NCBI GenBank assembly: GCA_026707665.1
Contig: JAPOWK010000037.1
Location: forward strand, 31,088-95,087
DNA: 64,000 bases
From: Chloroflexota bacterium
GTDB taxonomy: Bacteria; Chloroflexota; Anaerolineae; Aggregatilineales; Phototrophicaceae
Direction: 5' to 3'
Shown here: positions 8,589 to 17,549 of the stretch, piece after piece
How the letters are laid out: each line of letters starts with the position of its first letter
Numbering within the stretch: the first letter of the stretch is position 1
Translations under genes and position numbers: made by a program
Notes under the pieces: generated by a model
Databases searched by the model: none
What the model saw: only the letters and a program-made list of their open reading frames with translations
What the model was told of the DNA's origin: nothing

Positions 8589-9434
8589 ATGATGAACAGA
8601 GCAGAAATCTTGAGCAGACTTCGAGGAACGCTGGCGAATGGCGACGTCATTATCGGCGCCGGCTGCAGCGCCGGTATTGTCGCGAAGTGCGCTGAACTGG
8701 CTGGAGCGGACTTGATCGTCTGTTACAGCACGGGCCGATCGCGCATTATGGGTTTGCGTACCGAGGTGATCGGCCACTCCAATCCGCGAACGCTTGACAT
8801 GTATGACGAAATCAGCAATGTCGTCAATGACACCCCCATCATCGCGGGCATCGAAGCCAACGACCAGACGACTTATGACCTGGAAATCGTGATTGACCGC
8901 TTCGTTGACCAAGGCTTCGACGGGTTTATCAACTTCCCCACCGTGGGCAATCATGAGCGCATTTCCGACTTTTTCCTGCGCGAGTACGAGAATATCGCCA
9001 GCAGCATCAATCAGCCCTGGGGATTTGCCCGCGAGGTTGAGCTGATACGCCTGCTGCGCTTGCGAGACATTTTCACCATGTGCTATGTATTCAGCGCCGA
9101 GCAAGCGGGGCGCATGGCGCAAGCCGGCGTCGATGTCGTCTGCGCCCACGTCGGCGGCACTGCTGGCGGCTTGATCGGCTTCCCGGCTGACCCGATGGAA
9201 GAATCGCTGGATAACGCGCAGCGCATCATGGAAGGCGCCTGGGAGGTCGATCCAAATGTGATCTGCCTGGCGCACGGCGGACCCTTCGCTGAGCCCGAGG
9301 ATACCCGAGTCTTGTATGAGCGAACCGACGCCCAAGGTTTCGTCGGCGCCTCCAGCATCGAGCGCATCCCGATTGAAAAAGCGGTGATGAGCGCGGTCAA
9401 GACCTTCAAAAACCACAAAGTTAGGAAGCGCTAG
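8589..9434 (+). CDS. Phosphoenolpyruvate-hydrolase-family TIM barrel protein
   Basis: A 281-residue member of the PEP hydrolase / PEP mutase-like TIM-barrel family (Pfam PEP_hydrolase). Recognisable parts are the GAGCSAGIVAKCAE start, the ADLIVCYSTGRSRI segment, INFPTVG and CAHVGGTAGG, and the final GFVGASSIERIP. The same domain is the C-terminal half of plant and fungal Tm-1 proteins. The stop TAG (9432-9434) is directly followed by the ATG of the UPF0261 gene, which encodes the N-terminal half of Tm-1. The two products probably form one complex. The true reaction is unknown; a lyase or hydrolase on a phosphonate- or keto-acid-like compound is inferred from fold. Confidence 0.82.
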   Translation: MMNRAEILSRLRGTLANGDVIIGAGCSAGIVAKCAELAGADLIVCYSTGRSRIMGLRTEVIGHSNPRTLDMYDEISNVVNDTPIIAGIEANDQTTYDLEIVIDRFVDQGFDGFINFPTVGNHERISDFFLREYENIASSINQPWGFAREVELIRLLRLRDIFTMCYVFSAEQAGRMAQAGVDVVCAHVGGTAGGLIGFPADPMEESLDNAQRIMEGAWEVDPNVICLAHGGPFAEPEDTRVLYERTDAQGFVGASSIERIPIEKAVMSAVKTFKNHKVRKR

Positions 9435-10664
9435 ATGGTGACAGAGTCGATGCCTACGGTCGTCCTTGCCGGCGCGCTAGATACCAAAGCGGCCGAGTTC
9501 GCCTGGGTGAAGGCGCTAATCGAAAAGCAAGGGGTCCGCACCCTGGTGATTGATGTCGGCATTCTGGGCGAGCCTGGTTTCGATCCCGATGTCAGCCGTG
9601 AAGCGGTGGCCAGCGCGGCCGGAGGCGATCTCGACGCTCTGCGCCGGGGCGAGCGCCGTGGTGAGGCACTGGAAGTTATGGGTCGGGGCTTGGCGGTTGT
9701 AGCGCGCGCTCTTTACGACGAGGGCAAACTCGATGGCATCCTGGGCATGGGCGGCAGTGGCGGTACGACTGTCGGGGCAGCCGGTATGCGGGCGCTGCCA
9801 CTCGGCCTGCCCAAGCTCATGGTGTCGACCGTGGCGAGCGGAGATGTGCGCGCTTTTGTAGGACCGGCGGACATCGTGATGATGCCGTCAATCGTCGATG
9901 TAGCGGGCATCAACCGCATCAGCGCCAAGGTCTACGCCAATGCGGCAACGGCGATCGTGGGCATGGTCCGCGGAGAGGCGGCGCCGATCGCGGAGGAGAG
10001 ACCGCTGGTTGCCGCTTCCATGTTCGGCAATACCACGCCTTGCGTCGACCAGGCGCGGAGTTTGATCGAAAAACAGGGTTATGAAGTCTTGGTATTCCAT
10101 GCGACCGGTATCGGTGGCCAGACAATGGAGAGCCTGATCAGTGAAGGCTATATCGCCGCCTGTCTCGACATAACGACAACGGAACTGGCGGACGAAGTCT
10201 GCGGAGGCGGCGCCAGCGCCGGACCGGAACGCTGCCTGGCGGCGTCGCGCGCTGGCATTCCCGCAGTGATTGTGCCGGGCTGCGTCGACATGGCCAACTT
10301 CGGGCCGCTCGAATCCGTTCCTGAACAGTATCGCGAACGCAATTTGTATCAGTGGGCGCCCACCGCCACACTCTTGCGCACAAATATCGAAGAGAATCGG
10401 CGGATCGGGGAAATGATCGGAGCGGCCGCCAACGCGGCAATCGCGCCAGTCGCCATTCTCCTCCCCCTCGGGGGTTTATCCATGCTGGATCGTGCTGGTG
10501 GCGCGTTCTGGGATCCGCCCGCGAACGCCGCTTGCTTCGACGCGATCAAGAGGGGGCTCAGGCCGGACATAACCGTCATCGAGCTGGACTGCAATATCAA
10601 TGATCCGCCTTTTGCCGAAGCCGCCGCCGACACGCTAGTAAGCTTGATGCGGCAGTCCGAATGA
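9435..10664 (+). CDS. UPF0261 / Tm-1-like ATP-binding domain protein
   Basis: A 409-residue UPF0261-family protein. Family hallmarks are the N-terminal ALDTKAAEFAW, the MGGSGGT nucleotide-binding-like loop near residue 110, SMFGNTTPCV near residue 195, and LPLGGLSMLDRAGGAFWDPPAN near residue 343. Tomato Tm-1 uses this domain to bind ATP and block viral replication proteins, but the ancestral bacterial function is not known. It abuts the PEP-hydrolase-like gene with zero spacing, so translation is coupled. It is the last gene of the first operon. Function inferred only as part of the same two-protein system. Confidence 0.82.
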   Translation: MVTESMPTVVLAGALDTKAAEFAWVKALIEKQGVRTLVIDVGILGEPGFDPDVSREAVASAAGGDLDALRRGERRGEALEVMGRGLAVVARALYDEGKLDGILGMGGSGGTTVGAAGMRALPLGLPKLMVSTVASGDVRAFVGPADIVMMPSIVDVAGINRISAKVYANAATAIVGMVRGEAAPIAEERPLVAASMFGNTTPCVDQARSLIEKQGYEVLVFHATGIGGQTMESLISEGYIAACLDITTTELADEVCGGGASAGPERCLAASRAGIPAVIVPGCVDMANFGPLESVPEQYRERNLYQWAPTATLLRTNIEENRRIGEMIGAAANAAIAPVAILLPLGGLSMLDRAGGAFWDPPANAACFDAIKRGLRPDITVIELDCNINDPPFAEAAADTLVSLMRQSE

Positions 10665-10687
10665 GACAGACTTGCAGCGCGCTAATT

Positions 10688-10702
10688 CTCAGCGTCGCTG
10701 AG
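10688..10702 (+). terminator. Short palindrome after the Tm-1-like gene
   Basis: CTCAGCG-T-CGCTGAG (10688-10702) is a perfect inverted repeat 24 bp after the stop. A true loop would be about 5 nt, and no strong T-run follows, so termination is only plausible. The rest of 10665-11008 shows no convincing gene or promoter. Confidence 0.35.
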
Positions 10703-11008
10703 CGAGTCCTTCTGCTGCCCGACGCCACATTTGTGTGCCGACAGGCTATTCTCCAGGTGATGGGCGGCGGATACTACTTCAATTCGAATCAGAACAGGAT
10801 TCGGCTCATCTAAAGCGAGCGCCGTCCATAAGGCGGCATTTTCTTGCGACCCTATGTGAATTGCGCTACTGTAGAGGTGCTGCTGTTATCGGTACCGGAG
10901 CCTAGGCCGGGCAGTCGGAATAGAGATTGTAGGAGGGATGAGAGGCCCGATAGATTCACGGTACTTACAGTTTGTATCGCTATAAGAGTGTCTTCTTGGA
11001 GAATGATC

Positions 11009-12376
11009 ATGTACGAAAAATGTTCGCAAAGCCTTTTATCCCGCTGCCTTCTGCTGACAATTCTACTGATAGCGTTCACGATTTTCGCTCCGGTAGCCGC
11101 ACAAGACGGTCCGACTGGGCAACTCACCGTGTTCATGTGGGGTGGTCCACCGGACATTGACACCTATGAAGCGGCAATCGCCCGTTACATGGACGAAAAT
11201 CCCGGTGTTGAGATTGAGTTAATTGACGCCGCGGGTTGCGGCGCCAGCTATGCCGCCTGCAAAACGCAGATCGCCGGGGGCACGATGGCGGATGTCTTCG
11301 TGCCGGGCAGTTGGAACTACAATGCCATGGCGAATGATGGCGTGCTTGAAGACCTAGCGCCCTATGTAGACGCCGACTCCGACCTCGACTTGGCTGATTT
11401 TCACCCGGTCACCATTGAAGCGGTGACCAGCTTGCGCGATGGCACCCTGGTTGGATTGCCGATGGGCTTCAACATCCAGAGCATGTGGTTCAACAAGGAC
11501 ATGTTCGACGCGGCGGGCTTGGATTACCCGCCGGCGGACGGCGATTATACCTGGGATGATGTTCGCGCCTGGGCGAAACAGTTGACCATCGACGAAAATG
11601 GCAATACAGCCGACTCGATGGACTTTGATGCTGGCAAGATCGTACAGTGGGGTTACTACAACCACTTCGTCTGGCCCTGGGGCAACGGCTATGATCCGAT
11701 CCTCTTCGCCTTCGGCGGCAGCGCGATGACCTTGCCGGACCGCGGCAGCTGCAATCTGGAGCACCCGGACAGCATCCGTGGCTGGCAATTCATTCAGGAT
11801 CTGATGTGGACGGACCACTCTACCGTGAAGCCGGACGCCCACGCGGAACAGATCGGCTTCCTGCGCTGGGTCGATGGGCAGGTGGCATTGCAGCATGGCT
11901 CCTTCGAACAGGCGAAGCTGGTCGACGACCAGAATCCCGGCTTGAATTATGACATTGCGCCCTTGCCCAGTGGCGATGCCGGTAACGCGACCGTGATTCA
12001 AGTGCACATGTGGAGCATCTATAGCGGTTCGCCCAACAAAGAGCTGGCTTGGCATTTGCTGAGATGGCTGGCGACCGACGGGTCAGTAGGCGACTATGGG
12101 TCGATTATGACGCTGATACCGGCATACAAGGACAATGCGCTGGGCGAGTATTTCGTCGATGCGCCCTATGCGCCCGAGCATACAAAAGAGGCGCAGCTGG
12201 ATCCGCTCGAATGGGAACTGACGACCTACCCCAGCATGTACAACGAGAAGACGGATCAAATCCAGGGTTCGGACGGCTTTGGCGATGCCCTGTCGGAAAT
12301 CCTGAATAACAAGAAGTCGGCTGAAGAAGCGCTGACGGGCATCTGCGCGCAAGTCGATGCGGTGATGCAAGAGTAG
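11009..12376 (+). CDS. ABC transporter family-1 solute-binding protein, Sec-exported
   Basis: Periplasmic or surface sugar-binding protein (455 aa). A typical Sec signal peptide (M-Y-E-K, hydrophobic core, APVAAQ cleavage near residue 31) is followed by a GQLTVFMWGG start and the family-1 body, with W-Y/G-F-N aromatic pocket residues (WFNKDMF, GYYNHFVWPWG). A longer frame begins upstream at 10844 but has no ribosome site; the ATG at 11009 has GGAG at 10998-11001, 7 nt away, whereas the ATG at 11003 is too close. It shares an operon with the GH39-like gene and the two permeases at 14436-16240. No ATPase is encoded. Confidence 0.86.
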   Translation: MYEKCSQSLLSRCLLLTILLIAFTIFAPVAAQDGPTGQLTVFMWGGPPDIDTYEAAIARYMDENPGVEIELIDAAGCGASYAACKTQIAGGTMADVFVPGSWNYNAMANDGVLEDLAPYVDADSDLDLADFHPVTIEAVTSLRDGTLVGLPMGFNIQSMWFNKDMFDAAGLDYPPADGDYTWDDVRAWAKQLTIDENGNTADSMDFDAGKIVQWGYYNHFVWPWGNGYDPILFAFGGSAMTLPDRGSCNLEHPDSIRGWQFIQDLMWTDHSTVKPDAHAEQIGFLRWVDGQVALQHGSFEQAKLVDDQNPGLNYDIAPLPSGDAGNATVIQVHMWSIYSGSPNKELAWHLLRWLATDGSVGDYGSIMTLIPAYKDNALGEYFVDAPYAPEHTKEAQLDPLEWELTTYPSMYNEKTDQIQGSDGFGDALSEILNNKKSAEEALTGICAQVDAVMQE

Positions 12377-12464
12377 CGCGGACTTCGAAGCACGATTCTG
12401 CATGCAGACTGCCGGTGCTCGGCCTGCCTGGTGGCGCCGGCAGTCCCGACGACTTGAATCGCCC

Positions 12465-14384
12465 ATGTCCGCTGTCAAATCTGCGCGCGTCGTATTCCTC
12501 TGCCTGTTGCTATTCACAGGCGTTCATGAAGGTGTGAACCCCGCAATGAACAGCTCGCCAGATACTTTTGCCAGCACGGTGGAAATGCCAATCGTCGCTG
12601 ACTTCTCGGTCACCATCGATCCACCCTTGGTCAAGAAGTTCGACTTCATGAATTCGGGCATCGTGCCGATGTGGCGCTACCGGCGCGATCTGGATTTGAT
12701 CGACGATCTCAAGACACAGTCGTTGCGCGTCGATTTCTTCTGGGGTGAACCGCAAATCAATGGCTGGACGACGGAAATGATCAGCGGCAGCGCCGACGAT
12801 CTTCGCTTTGATTTCAGCGAAATCGATGAATTGTCGCGCCTGCTGAAAGAGCGGGGCATCGGCGGTTACTGGTCGTACTGTTACAATCCGCTGCCGCTGC
12901 AGGCCGGCTTTGGGCACGCCAGCCATCCCTCGAATCTCGAAGCCTGGCGCGAAATCATGTACCAATTCGCGCGTCACTTCAGAGAAAATGACCTGCGGCC
13001 AGATTATCACGCAATCTGGAACGAACCCGATCTTGATATCTTTTACAATCGGCCGGTTGAAGTCTATTCTCAGCTCTACAAGTTTGGTGTCGAGGGTTTG
13101 CGCGCCGGTGATCCCGATGCCTTTGTCGGCGGACCAGACCTGGCATTCACCGATGAATGGATCGAGCCCTTTCTTGATTTCATTGAAGAAAACAATCTGC
13201 CGCTCGATTTCTTCGCTTTCCATGCCATCGGCCTTAGCCCAATCTCGCGAGTCAACAGCGCGCGGCGGAAGATCAAAATCCGGCCCTATTTCGATACGAC
13301 CGAGCTGGTCTTCAGCGAGCTGAATCCGTCTATGATTTTCAACTCGCCACAGGCGCCGGTAGTGCGTTACACGCAAGCCGCCCTCATACTCGATCACATT
13401 GCCCGGCTGGTGGACGAGCCCGATATCACGCGCGTGCATTGGGCGCAATTCATGGATAGCAGCGTCGATACGCTGGGCGTGGTCAGCTTGGATGGGCATC
13501 GCCGCGCCGCCTACAATGCATTCAAGCTCTATGCGATGATGCCGGTGGATCGGCGTGCGGTCGAGGTCTCCGGGTCGCTCTCCGCTCTGGCCTCGACGGA
13601 CGCGCAAACATCGAGTCTGCTGCTATGGAATCGTTCGCGATCGGATAAGCGGCTGAGCGTTGTCTTGAAGAACATTCCCTTTGCGCGGGGCACGCTGCGC
13701 GTCTATCGGATTGATGAAGAGCACGCCAGCTACTTCGAGAATCCGGATAGCGAAGAGTTGACGGCAGTGGAAACTCATGAAGATGTGGTCACCAGCGATT
13801 TAACCTGGCAGGGTGAGATTCCGGACCACGGCGTCCTTTATTTGCAAGTCAGCGATGGCAGCGGCGCATCCGAACTAACAGAGATTGAACCTGTAGCCGA
13901 AATCATTCGCATAAATCGGTATTTTCCCGACCGTTCCAAGGACAACTTCGCTGAATTTGATCGGTCCAGCTGGATCGCGCGGCTGGGCATGGGATCGCAG
14001 GATTTCGCCGAATCGCGCCTGGGAATCGTGATGGAGGATGTACCCAGCGCCCTTGAGGTGTCGGTCGAGACGGAAGGCGAAATGCGAAACTTGGACGCGA
14101 ACAGCCTTCTCGGTCTGCGTCTCGATTACGCGGACGGTAACGGATATGCAAAAGCCGTCCTGGTCCACAGTGGCTTGTACAGCCCGGCGCGTGACGCAAA
14201 GGAGCCCTGGGGAACGGAGCGACAAGCCGACGAAATCGTTGAATTGGACGATTTGTCGATGATGCGGTTGGAACCGGCTCGATTCGCGCCGGCGGGCTGG
14301 AACGGGCGCTTGATCATCACATTCATGATGCAGAATACGGGCGCCGCCACGCGAGCCAAGGTTGTCATTCGCCGCGCGCCATAA
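12465..14384 (+). CDS. GH39-like glycoside hydrolase with C-terminal beta domain, secreted
   Basis: A 639-residue clan A-type TIM-barrel glycosidase resembling GH39 beta-xylosidases and alpha-L-iduronidases. The acid/base Glu is in NEPD (E187) and the nucleophile Glu is in FSELNPS (E285). An N-terminal hydrophobic stretch (VVFLCLLLFTG) from the ATG at 12465 looks like a signal peptide or anchor; the longer upstream frame adds only a basic, Trp-rich leader. After the barrel, about 200 residues form one or two beta-sandwich modules of unknown family (from about residue 440). It lies between a binding protein and its permeases, so it probably acts outside the cell on the glycan whose product is imported. 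Confidence 0.75.
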   Translation: MSAVKSARVVFLCLLLFTGVHEGVNPAMNSSPDTFASTVEMPIVADFSVTIDPPLVKKFDFMNSGIVPMWRYRRDLDLIDDLKTQSLRVDFFWGEPQINGWTTEMISGSADDLRFDFSEIDELSRLLKERGIGGYWSYCYNPLPLQAGFGHASHPSNLEAWREIMYQFARHFRENDLRPDYHAIWNEPDLDIFYNRPVEVYSQLYKFGVEGLRAGDPDAFVGGPDLAFTDEWIEPFLDFIEENNLPLDFFAFHAIGLSPISRVNSARRKIKIRPYFDTTELVFSELNPSMIFNSPQAPVVRYTQAALILDHIARLVDEPDITRVHWAQFMDSSVDTLGVVSLDGHRRAAYNAFKLYAMMPVDRRAVEVSGSLSALASTDAQTSSLLLWNRSRSDKRLSVVLKNIPFARGTLRVYRIDEEHASYFENPDSEELTAVETHEDVVTSDLTWQGEIPDHGVLYLQVSDGSGASELTEIEPVAEIIRINRYFPDRSKDNFAEFDRSSWIARLGMGSQDFAESRLGIVMEDVPSALEVSVETEGEMRNLDANSLLGLRLDYADGNGYAKAVLVHSGLYSPARDAKEPWGTERQADEIVELDDLSMMRLEPARFAPAGWNGRLIITFMMQNTGAATRAKVVIRRAP

Positions 14385-14435
14385 GGGCTTTGCTCGATTG
14401 AGAGCGCGCAAGCTGTTTCAGGGAAATGGTCTAAC

Positions 14436-15410
14436 ATGAGGCTACGCTCACCTTCCGGGCTTGGATTGAATCTGTGGCGCGACGCCAGCCCGCGCGCGCG
14501 CCGTCAGTGGCTGACCGCTTACGCTTTCATGAGCCTGCAGTTGATCGGCCTCTTTGTCTTCATTCTGGGTCCGCTGCTGGTCTCGCTGTATTACACATTT
14601 ACCAAGTGGGATTTAATCGCGCCCGCGCCCAAATGGACGGGCTTGCGAAATTGGCTGCACTTCTTCGGCGATGCCAGAATCGGCCAAGTCCTGGGCAATA
14701 CCCTCTGGTTCATCTTATGGGCGACCAGCAGCTTCCTGCTGCTGTCGCTGGCGCTGGCGGTGCTGCTGCATCAGCGGCGACGCGGGACGACCCTGTTTCG
14801 CGCGCTCTTCTTCATCCCCTATATCACTTCCCAAGTGGCGGTGGGCTTGGTCTGGAGCTGGATGTTCAACACCCGCTCGGGTCCCATCCCCAACTTTTTC
14901 CGCCTTTTTGGCATCGAGATTCCGAACCTGCTCCTGGACGAGAGTTACGCGATGATCGCGGTGGCTTTAGTGGCGACCTGGCAAGCGCTCGGCTACGGCA
15001 TCACGATTTATCTGGCGGGCTTGCAGGGGATTCCGGGCGAGCTCTACGACGCGTCCAGCGTCGACGGCGCCAGCGGCTGGCAGCGCTTCCGTTTTGTGAC
15101 GCTGCCTTTGCTCTCGCCAACAGTGCTCTTCCTGACCGTCACATCGTTCATCGCCGCCTTCCAACTCTTTGATCTGGTCATCATTCTTACTGGCGGCGCG
15201 ACCGGCGTGGCGCCCGGTGGACCCGGCGGAAGCACGCGCACCATCGTGCTTTACCTTTACGAGCAGACCTTCTTGTTCTCCGAACGCATTTCCGGCTTGG
15301 GTTACGGCGCGACCATCGGTTGGATGCTGGCGGTTTTGATTTTCATCGTCACGATGGCGCAGTTTCGCTTCGCCAGAAGCACCGTCTTCTTCCTGGAAGA
15401 TAGCGATTGA
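14436..15410 (+). CDS. ABC sugar permease, MalF/UgpA type
   Basis: Inner-membrane permease (324 aa) for the second sugar importer. Hydrophobic segments begin with LTAYAFMSLQLIGLFVF near residue 27. The EAA loop reads ELYDASSVDGASGWQRF followed by LPLLSP (about residues 204-225). The tail has an LVIILTGG-like G-G-P/S loop typical for the family. Its stop overlaps the next permease start (TTG at 15407 within TTGA), so the two are translationally coupled. Confidence 0.9.
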   Translation: MRLRSPSGLGLNLWRDASPRARRQWLTAYAFMSLQLIGLFVFILGPLLVSLYYTFTKWDLIAPAPKWTGLRNWLHFFGDARIGQVLGNTLWFILWATSSFLLLSLALAVLLHQRRRGTTLFRALFFIPYITSQVAVGLVWSWMFNTRSGPIPNFFRLFGIEIPNLLLDESYAMIAVALVATWQALGYGITIYLAGLQGIPGELYDASSVDGASGWQRFRFVTLPLLSPTVLFLTVTSFIAAFQLFDLVIILTGGATGVAPGGPGGSTRTIVLYLYEQTFLFSERISGLGYGATIGWMLAVLIFIVTMAQFRFARSTVFFLEDSD

Positions 15411-16240
15411 CTTTGAACAGAACACTGCGTTCAGCCATGTATTACGGGCTTCTCGGGATTTTGGCGGTCGCCTACCTGGTGCCGGTGACCTGGGTGGTTT
15501 CTACCTCGCTGCGCACCGAGGCCAACTTGCTGCGCCCGGATCAATGGATCCCCAATCCAATCACCCTTGAGCACTACACCAGCGGTTTGTATGAGGCGCT
15601 GCCCAATCTCGGACGTTATACCTACAACACCCTGCGTATATCCATACTTTCGACTGTGGGCATGCTCCTATCTTGTTCTTTGGCGGGCTATGCGCTGGCG
15701 CGCTGGCGCTTTCCCTTGCGCAACCTGTGGTTCTTCGGGCTGCTGGCGACGATGATGGTGCCGGGACATGTGACCCTGATCCCGACTTATGTCCTGTTCC
15801 GCAAACTTGGCTGGCTGAACACGCCCAATCCCTTGATCATCCCGGCATTCTTCGGCAGCCCCTTCGCCACCTTCTTCTTCCGGCAATTCTTCCTGAGTTT
15901 CCCGCGCGAGTTGGAGGACGCGGCGACGCTGGACGGCGCGGGCGCGCTGCGCACCTTTGTCGGCATCGTCGTTCCGGTGTCGAAACCGGCCTTTGTCGCT
16001 TTGGGCGTGCTGCACTTCACCGGTAGCTGGAACGGCTTCTTCTTGCCAATCATCTATTTGACGCGCAAAGATCAGTGGGTGTTGACGCAGGCGATCCGCA
16101 GCATGCTCGGGCGTTATGATAGCCCCTGGGGCGAGATCATGGCGGGCGTCGTGCTCATGACCCTGCCCATTATTGTGCTGTATATGCTTGTGCAGCGGTA
16201 TTTCGTACAGGGGATTACCTTCACCGGCATCCGGGGCTAG
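15407..16240 (+). CDS. ABC sugar permease, MalG/UgpE type
   Basis: Second permease (277 aa) of the second sugar importer. The probable start is the TTG at 15407 overlapping the preceding TGA; an in-frame ATG at 15437 is an alternative. The protein has six hydrophobic stretches, an EAA loop (LEDAATLDGAGAL near residue 168) and the family's final QGITFTGIRG. No gene for an ATPase follows, so the pair would need a shared one from elsewhere in the genome. Confidence 0.9.
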   Translation: MTLNRTLRSAMYYGLLGILAVAYLVPVTWVVSTSLRTEANLLRPDQWIPNPITLEHYTSGLYEALPNLGRYTYNTLRISILSTVGMLLSCSLAGYALARWRFPLRNLWFFGLLATMMVPGHVTLIPTYVLFRKLGWLNTPNPLIIPAFFGSPFATFFFRQFFLSFPRELEDAATLDGAGALRTFVGIVVPVSKPAFVALGVLHFTGSWNGFFLPIIYLTRKDQWVLTQAIRSMLGRYDSPWGEIMAGVVLMTLPIIVLYMLVQRYFVQGITFTGIRG

Positions 16241-16263
16241 GGTCTTAGCTCATGCACCCCTAT

Positions 16264-16324
16264 CCCCTGCAGGAGATGCACCCCCGTTCAAATTGAACCC
16301 ACCCCCTGCAGGAGATGCACCCCC
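16264..16324. repeat. Pair of 22-bp direct repeats
   Basis: Two identical 22-nt copies, at 16264-16285 and 16303-16324, have the core CCTGCAGGAGATGCA (with a PstI-like CTGCAG) flanked by C-runs, 17 bp apart. There is no third copy and no adjacent cas gene, so not a CRISPR. The other sequence in 16241-16558 shows no convincing gene. Confidence 0.7.
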
Positions 16325-16558
16325 CACCGTTAGCCTGATACTACTCACTTCTGGCAGCGCCATTCACCACGACAGATAAGTCCCACTGGATTAGGCTACG
16401 GCAAGTACGAGGCCTTCGAGAGACAGCACCTGGAGATATCTGCCGAGCAATGCCCTCTCTTGGCATGTTGTCAAGCTCACTGAAAATCCACCCATTCAGA
16501 TTTGCTAATATTCTGTAGCATTATGTTATGCTGCTAAATAGTTATCAAGGAGATTGTC

Positions 16559-16972
16559 ATGAAGCGATTGGCTGTATTGATAGCGGTACTTTTGTAGGTT
16601 GCGCCGATGGCAGGGCCCGTTTTCGCTCAGGACATAATGTCCTTAAGTCCAGGCGGATTTGGGCAAGAACGAGGATCCTTGGGAATCGACCCAAGCTGCT
16701 TGGCGTCGGTTGACATTTCCGCACTCGGCCTGGCTGAGGACGCTGTGTATGCGAGTCTCGTCAACATCTTGTACGACTTCGAAGAAGGAGGCGGCGCGGG
16801 TCTCGGTGATGGCGGAAACGTACCGAAGTTCTGCTGGCTACATAGCTTTTCCAACGGATGTGGTTCCTGCAAGCTGAGTTGGGGCGGCGAAGGGGAGGAG
16901 TACTGGACAGAGTTTTGGTGCGTGGGTATACTGGTCCGTAGGAACAAAAAGCAGTGCTTGTGGTGTCCGTAA
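16559..16972 (+). pseudogene. Small Cys-rich exported protein, interrupted by an amber codon in the signal peptide
   Basis: An ATG at 16559 follows AAGGAG with good spacing. The frame encodes M-K-R-L-A-V-L-I-A-V-L-L, then TAG (16595-16597), then V-A-P-M-A-G-P-V-F-A-Q and continues open to 16972. The two halves together make a textbook signal peptide with cleavage after VFA, so the stop is a single-base lesion, assembly error or readthrough site. The mature part (about 115 residues) has at least eight cysteines, including C-G-S-C and Q-C-L-W-C near the end, and no recognised family. Translation could instead start at the internal ATG 16607, but that would lose the signal peptide. Confidence 0.7.
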
Positions 16973-16984
16973 CGAGTACGAACG

Positions 16985-17239
16985 ATGAGTGCGATCCCAG
17001 TTAAGCGCATGACAAAATACGAGCGGATTAAGGCTATGGCCTTGATCTTTATAGCCGTCGTCCTTGTCGTTTGGGCCGCAATCAGTATCGGGACCATCGT
17101 GCGATTCCACATGATCCAGACGGCTGTTGAGAAGACGCCACCGGATACGGCGTCTTTTAGTCTTGTGGATACCTTGCACGAGATGGCTGACCGTCTTGAT
17201 AGGCTGGAGTTGCAGTGCGACCTAGCGCCTTCGTCATAG
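16985..17239 (+). CDS. Small single-span membrane protein of unknown function
   Basis: An 84-residue protein 12 bp after the Cys-rich gene, same strand. A basic N-terminus (KRMTKYERIK) precedes one transmembrane helix (ALIFIAVVLVVWAAISIGTI, about residues 19-39), then an extracytoplasmic or cytoplasmic tail ending in a helix (LHEMADRLDRLELQCDL). No family recognised. It is probably co-expressed with the upstream gene; start ATG has no strong ribosome site. Confidence 0.45.
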   Translation: MSAIPVKRMTKYERIKAMALIFIAVVLVVWAAISIGTIVRFHMIQTAVEKTPPDTASFSLVDTLHEMADRLDRLELQCDLAPSS

Positions 17240-17368
17240 ATTCTGACGAGTTTCAATGCAGTAATCTGGCTTGGGCGGAAGCTCAGGCTTTTTCTTTACC
17301 CTGGCGCCTCAGGCGGTTATCAGTCGGTTGCGCTTTTCGCTTAGGTAAGCGATTTCCTTATGCAATTC

Positions 17369-17500
17369 CTAGCGTATCTTTCGCGCGGCTGCGATATCGA
17401 GCTGAAAGCGGGCCAGGGTTTCATCGGCGCGTTCAATTTTCTTCTGTATTGCCTCGAGTTTGTCCTGTTCGGTTTCCAGCAGGCGCAACTTTTCGGTCAT
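17369..17500 (-). CDS. Possible 43-residue coiled-coil microprotein
   Basis: Leftward frame from an ATG at 17500 encodes a charged helix with heptad-like Leu/Ile spacing (TEKLRLLETEQDKLEAIQ and KKIERADETLARFQ). A GAG-G-containing site (AAAGAGGGAC) lies upstream. It could be a small coiled-coil protein or a decayed tail of a recombinase-like gene; nothing else supports it. The surrounding 17240-17896 stretch otherwise holds only the hairpins and promoter listed. Confidence 0.3.
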   Translation of the reverse strand: MTEKLRLLETEQDKLEAIQKKIERADETLARFQLDIAAARKIR

Positions 17501-17549
17501 AGCCTGTCCCTCTTTGGCTCTTTCGCTCGAATTTCGCTTTAGTTTAGCA

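Noticed and set aside
10844..11008. Long N-terminal extension of the second binding protein
   Set aside because: No ribosome site and not signal-like; the Sec signal peptide starts at 11009 with proper GGAG spacing.
16264..16324. Possible CRISPR array
   Set aside because: Only two repeat copies, 17-bp spacer, no cas genes.
16595..16597. Selenocysteine or pyrrolysine decoding at the amber codon
   Set aside because: UAG at a hydrophobic signal-peptide position has no reason to encode pyrrolysine; lesion, assembly error or readthrough is simpler.
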